A DNA stretch of 64,000 nt from Owenia fusiformis (taxonomy: Eukaryota > Annelida > Polychaeta > Sabellida > Oweniidae): positions 36,418,867 to 36,482,866 of the forward strand of contig CAIIXF020000008.1 of the NCBI GenBank assembly GCA_903813345.2. The letters are read 5' to 3'. Below the pieces are notes generated by a model. It searched no databases. It saw nothing but the letters and a program-made list of their open reading frames with translations, and had not been told where the DNA came from. Position numbers and translations under genes: made by a program. Shown piece by piece: positions 61,403 through 64,000 of this stretch (position 1 is the stretch's first letter; each line of letters begins with the position of its first letter).

Positions 61403-61545
61403 ATACACTTTTTATCTTTAAATTGTGTTGTACTAGCTAAAGCATTCATTGCAGGCAACATAATTACATCAATGGGAAATCACACAAAACATTTCTCTGT
61501 CTATTGTTATTTTGTATTCAATTTTTAATAAATGATTCAATTATT

Positions 61546-62568
61546 ATCCCATCGAACGAAGTTCCGTCCGTCCGTCCGTCCGTCCATACATCCTTCCATA
61601 CGTCAGTCCGTCCGTCTCTCCGTCCGTCCGGGTGATAACTCAAATACCGTTGGCCCGATTTTGTTCATATTTTGTACAAATATGCCCTATGGCGGTAGAG
61701 GTTCTACTCGAAAGCCGATTTTCAAAATGGCCACTCGTTTCAAAATGGCGGCCATTTCAATGCCGATTTTACAGTAATTTAGGTACAATATATAAAACTG
61801 TAATAGCAATGTGTTTTAAATGTAAAGAAGTTATAAAGGACATAATACAGCTAGAAATGTAGATATTTAAGAAACACACGGCAGCCAACTTGTAAAATGG
61901 CGGCCCTTACACGCTATTTACGATTTTTGCTGTAACTTGAAAAGTAGTGGAGCGATTGTGTTCATATTTGATATTTGAATACTCATAAGCATGGCACACT
62001 GTCTAATGATACTTTGGGTAGTAGGTGACCATTTTGAAAAATGGCCGCCATTTTTACGTGTGTTATTTTACGTTTTTTCCCCATAACTTGAAAAGTAGTG
62101 GAGCTATTTTGTTCATATTTGATATGCGAATACTATAAGCATGGCACCCTGTCTATTGACACTTTGGTTTTTGGGTTTTTGGCCACCATTTGTACGTGTG
62201 TTATTTTACGTTTTTTACTTTAACTGAAAGTAGTGGAGCGATTTTGTTCATATTTGATATGTGAATACTCATAAGCATGGCACAATATCTTATGACACTT
62301 CGGCTAGTAGGAGGCAATTTTTCAAAATGGCTGCCATTTACATGTACATGCGTGCGATTTTGTTGAAATTTTATATGTGCCTTTCTAGAAGCAATTGTCC
62401 TTTTGACAATTTGGCAACTTAGCGAGCATTTTGAAAATGGTAGCCATTTTTATGTGTGTTTATGTACGATTCTTGCTATAACTGAAAAAGTAGTAGAAGG
62501 ATTTTGTAAAAATGGCAGCCATGGCTGTTCGATGGGATTTGCTACGCTTTGGCGTTGCTGTTGTCTAG
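61546..62568 (+). mobile_element. Helentron/pearl-type non-autonomous element, about 1.0 kb
   Basis: Parts in order: sub-terminal repeat ATCCCATCGAAC (61546-61557); a (GTCC)n microsatellite (61564-61630); three to four core repeats of about 130-155 bp, each with 'gattttgttcatatttgata' and 'ataagcatggcac' (about 61620-62500); the inverse sub-terminal repeat GTTCGATGGGAT (62527-62538); a hairpin ACGC-TTTG-GCGT (62544-62555); and a CTAG end (62565-62568). This order is that of HINE/pearl elements, which are moved by Helentron rolling-circle transposases. No protein is encoded. Confidence 0.75.
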
Positions 62569-63000
62569 TTGCAATATAATATCAATACAACGTTAAATTA
62601 AACTGTTCTATAATATTTACATCTGTTTGATAAGTTCTACCTACACAATTGTATTTTAAATATAATTACAACATATTGTACACATACTCTCATATATGAG
62701 AATCGTGTAGTTTGGAAATTAATAAAAGTTGTTCCTTGATACAACATAGAATAATTTGTTTATTTTACTACTCAATAAGAAACGATGCATAGGTGAGACT
62801 TTCATCTTAGATGGATAAGAAATGAATTGAATAAGAAAGGATGCACATATTATGATCTCTGTGTTTTCGTAGAGTGATGGTGATCACATTTTTTTGAAGC
62901 ACGAGGTTTCTTTTGTAACATAAATAACAAAACAATGACATAACACTTTGTTTTATAATGTACATTTACTCTTATATTTATGTCATAAGTTTCTTTACAT
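62569..63000. other. AT-rich spacer
   Basis: No gene or repeat recognised between the Helentron-type element and the stop codon of the minus-strand ORF at 63002. This is probably 3' UTR of that ORF in part. Confidence 0.5.
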
Positions 63001-63001
63001 G

Positions 63002-64000
63002 TTAAATGCTGGTCATATCAGTACTATTACTTTCGGAATTGCTTTCATCATTATAATAAGATTGCTCTTCATCAGTAGATTCTTCATCAGAATTGCTTTC
63101 ATCATTATTATAAGATTGCTCTTCATCAGTAGATTCTTCATCAGAATTGCTTTCATCATTATTATAAGATTGCTCTTCATCATCAGTAGACTTTGCTTCA
63201 GAATTGCTTTCATCATCATCTGTATCTTCTATGAATAGCTCATTAAACTTATGTTCATTATTCACAAGTGCCTTTTTGATTGCAAGATCTCTAGAGACAC
63301 CTCTCATCAACATATCATTCACTGCATTTACAATATTTCTGTGTAATGCATTGTCTGCTAAACCGAAAACTTGTTTTAAGACCTTCTTATAGTGCTTCAT
63401 AAATCTTTCCTTATCATTTCGTACAAGTTTCTTCTCAGCCTTTTCCATAGCTTCCTTTTCATTGTTTCCCCTATCCATATACTCCTTTACTTTATGATTA
63501 TAATCTTTTTCATTATCACTTCTAGCCTTGTTTTTTAAATATACAAATATTTCATTTAATGTAAGATCAGCATCTTCTTCACGGGAAGAATCTTGTCCTA
63601 TTTGTGAGGTGGTTTCAATCTTCATTTTCTTGGGCAGTTGACCTTGCTCTTGGCACCAATTCCTGATGTGAGGTTGCAAATCGTGTACGCTGTCAAAGAC
63701 TAAACCACAGTTATCACATGATACCATATTGTTACATCCGCCAGAGATTAAATGAGGAGACAAACAAGGAGAAGGTCCAGTTTTTATATCATGCATTCTT
63801 GTATCCTTTTCATGCGTTTGAGGTGTTTCTGGTAGCTCATGGTGAAGTACATTTGCATTACTTTCACGCTGTTGCGATTGATTTGATTCATCCTGATTTT
63901 GTTTTGCTAATGGTTTTTGCAGCATTATATTTGTAGTTGTGGTAGGATTATACAATCTCATACTCTCAGGAGTTTCTTGCTTGAGGTCTACTAACAGGTA
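63002..64000 (-). CDS. Unrecognised zinc-finger protein with acidic repeat tail, 5' end outside window
   Basis: The frame is open from the right edge to the stop at 63002. The first Met is at 63961, but 13 codons before it are also open (YLLVDLKQETPES), so the protein probably starts further right. It contains a C2HC-type finger (VSCDNCGLVFDSVHDLQPHI then RNWC), and a Lys/Glu-rich helical region (KDYNHKVKEYMDRGNNEKEA; FMKHYKKVLKQVFGLADNAL). The C-terminal tail is acidic, made of three 18-residue repeats of the type DESNSDEESTDEEQSYNN (54-bp tandem DNA repeat, 63040-63215). It may be a nuclear or nucleic-acid-binding protein. I recall similar architecture only in uncharacterised mollusc proteins. 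Confidence 0.6.
   Translation of the reverse strand, partial: YLLVDLKQETPESMRLYNPTTTTNIMLQKPLAKQNQDESNQSQQRESNANVLHHELPETPQTHEKDTRMHDIKTGPSPCLSPHLISGGCNNMVSCDNCGLVFDSVHDLQPHIRNWCQEQGQLPKKMKIETTSQIGQDSSREEDADLTLNEIFVYLKNKARSDNEKDYNHKVKEYMDRGNNEKEAMEKAEKKLVRNDKERFMKHYKKVLKQVFGLADNALHRNIVNAVNDMLMRGVSRDLAIKKALVNNEHKFNELFIEDTDDDESNSEAKSTDDEEQSYNNDESNSDEESTDEEQSYNNDESNSDEESTDEEQSYYNDESNSESNSTDMTSI

Noticed and set aside
63013-63238. ORFs of I/L/M-rich residues on both strands near the right edge
   Set aside because: Other frames of the 54-bp acidic-tail repeat of the minus-strand protein.

Overview
The window looks like a piece of an AT-rich animal nuclear genome. It has split genes with GT-AG introns, many short DNA transposons, a non-LTR retrotransposon, and Helentron-like elements with a repeated core of the kind known from bivalves. 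A marine lophotrochozoan, perhaps a bivalve mollusc, is the best guess, but nothing here fixes the species.

Layout. 0-2 kb: the 5' exons of an unrecognised gene on the minus strand, whose product starts with a membrane anchor. The gene runs off the left edge through a 52-bp tandem array. 4.8-7.35 kb: the 3' part of a plus-strand WD40-repeat gene. 7.35-11.85 kb: intergenic space between two convergent genes. 11.85-54.78 kb: one large minus-strand gene, TOGARAM1 (crescerin/CHE-12 family). I could assemble it as 22 exons with consistent phases, giving 1,801 codons with TOG1-TOG2, a long linker, TOG3 and TOG4. Its introns hold most of the mobile elements: a 5'-truncated LINE with a 939-codon ORF, a pair of 9-bp-TSD MITEs, a 1.6-kb palindrome-bearing element, several TA-TSD and hAT-like MITEs, and many minisatellites. 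54.8-55.1 kb: the TOGARAM1 promoter, with YY1-like and E-box motifs. 55-58.3 kb: mostly empty. 58.3-64 kb: a separate cluster of unrecognised, intron-poor coding blocks (two zinc-finger-like proteins, a 255-codon ORF, an exon-like block), palindromic repeats and a complete-looking Helentron-type element. It may be an accessory or mobile-element region.

Main point of interest. Several minisatellites are made of splice sites. In the WD40 gene, a 48-bp unit repeats the 3' splice site of an exon. In TOGARAM1, a 114/168-bp unit repeats the 5' splice site and coding end of exon 11. In both, the period is a multiple of three and the reading frame stays open through the array or most of it, so use of another copy would lengthen the protein in 16-residue or 38/56-residue steps. 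Two further arrays (1-627 and 31.3-31.65 kb) also carry splice-site consensus in the sense of the host gene. All functional and splicing statements are inferred from sequence; no transcript data were available.
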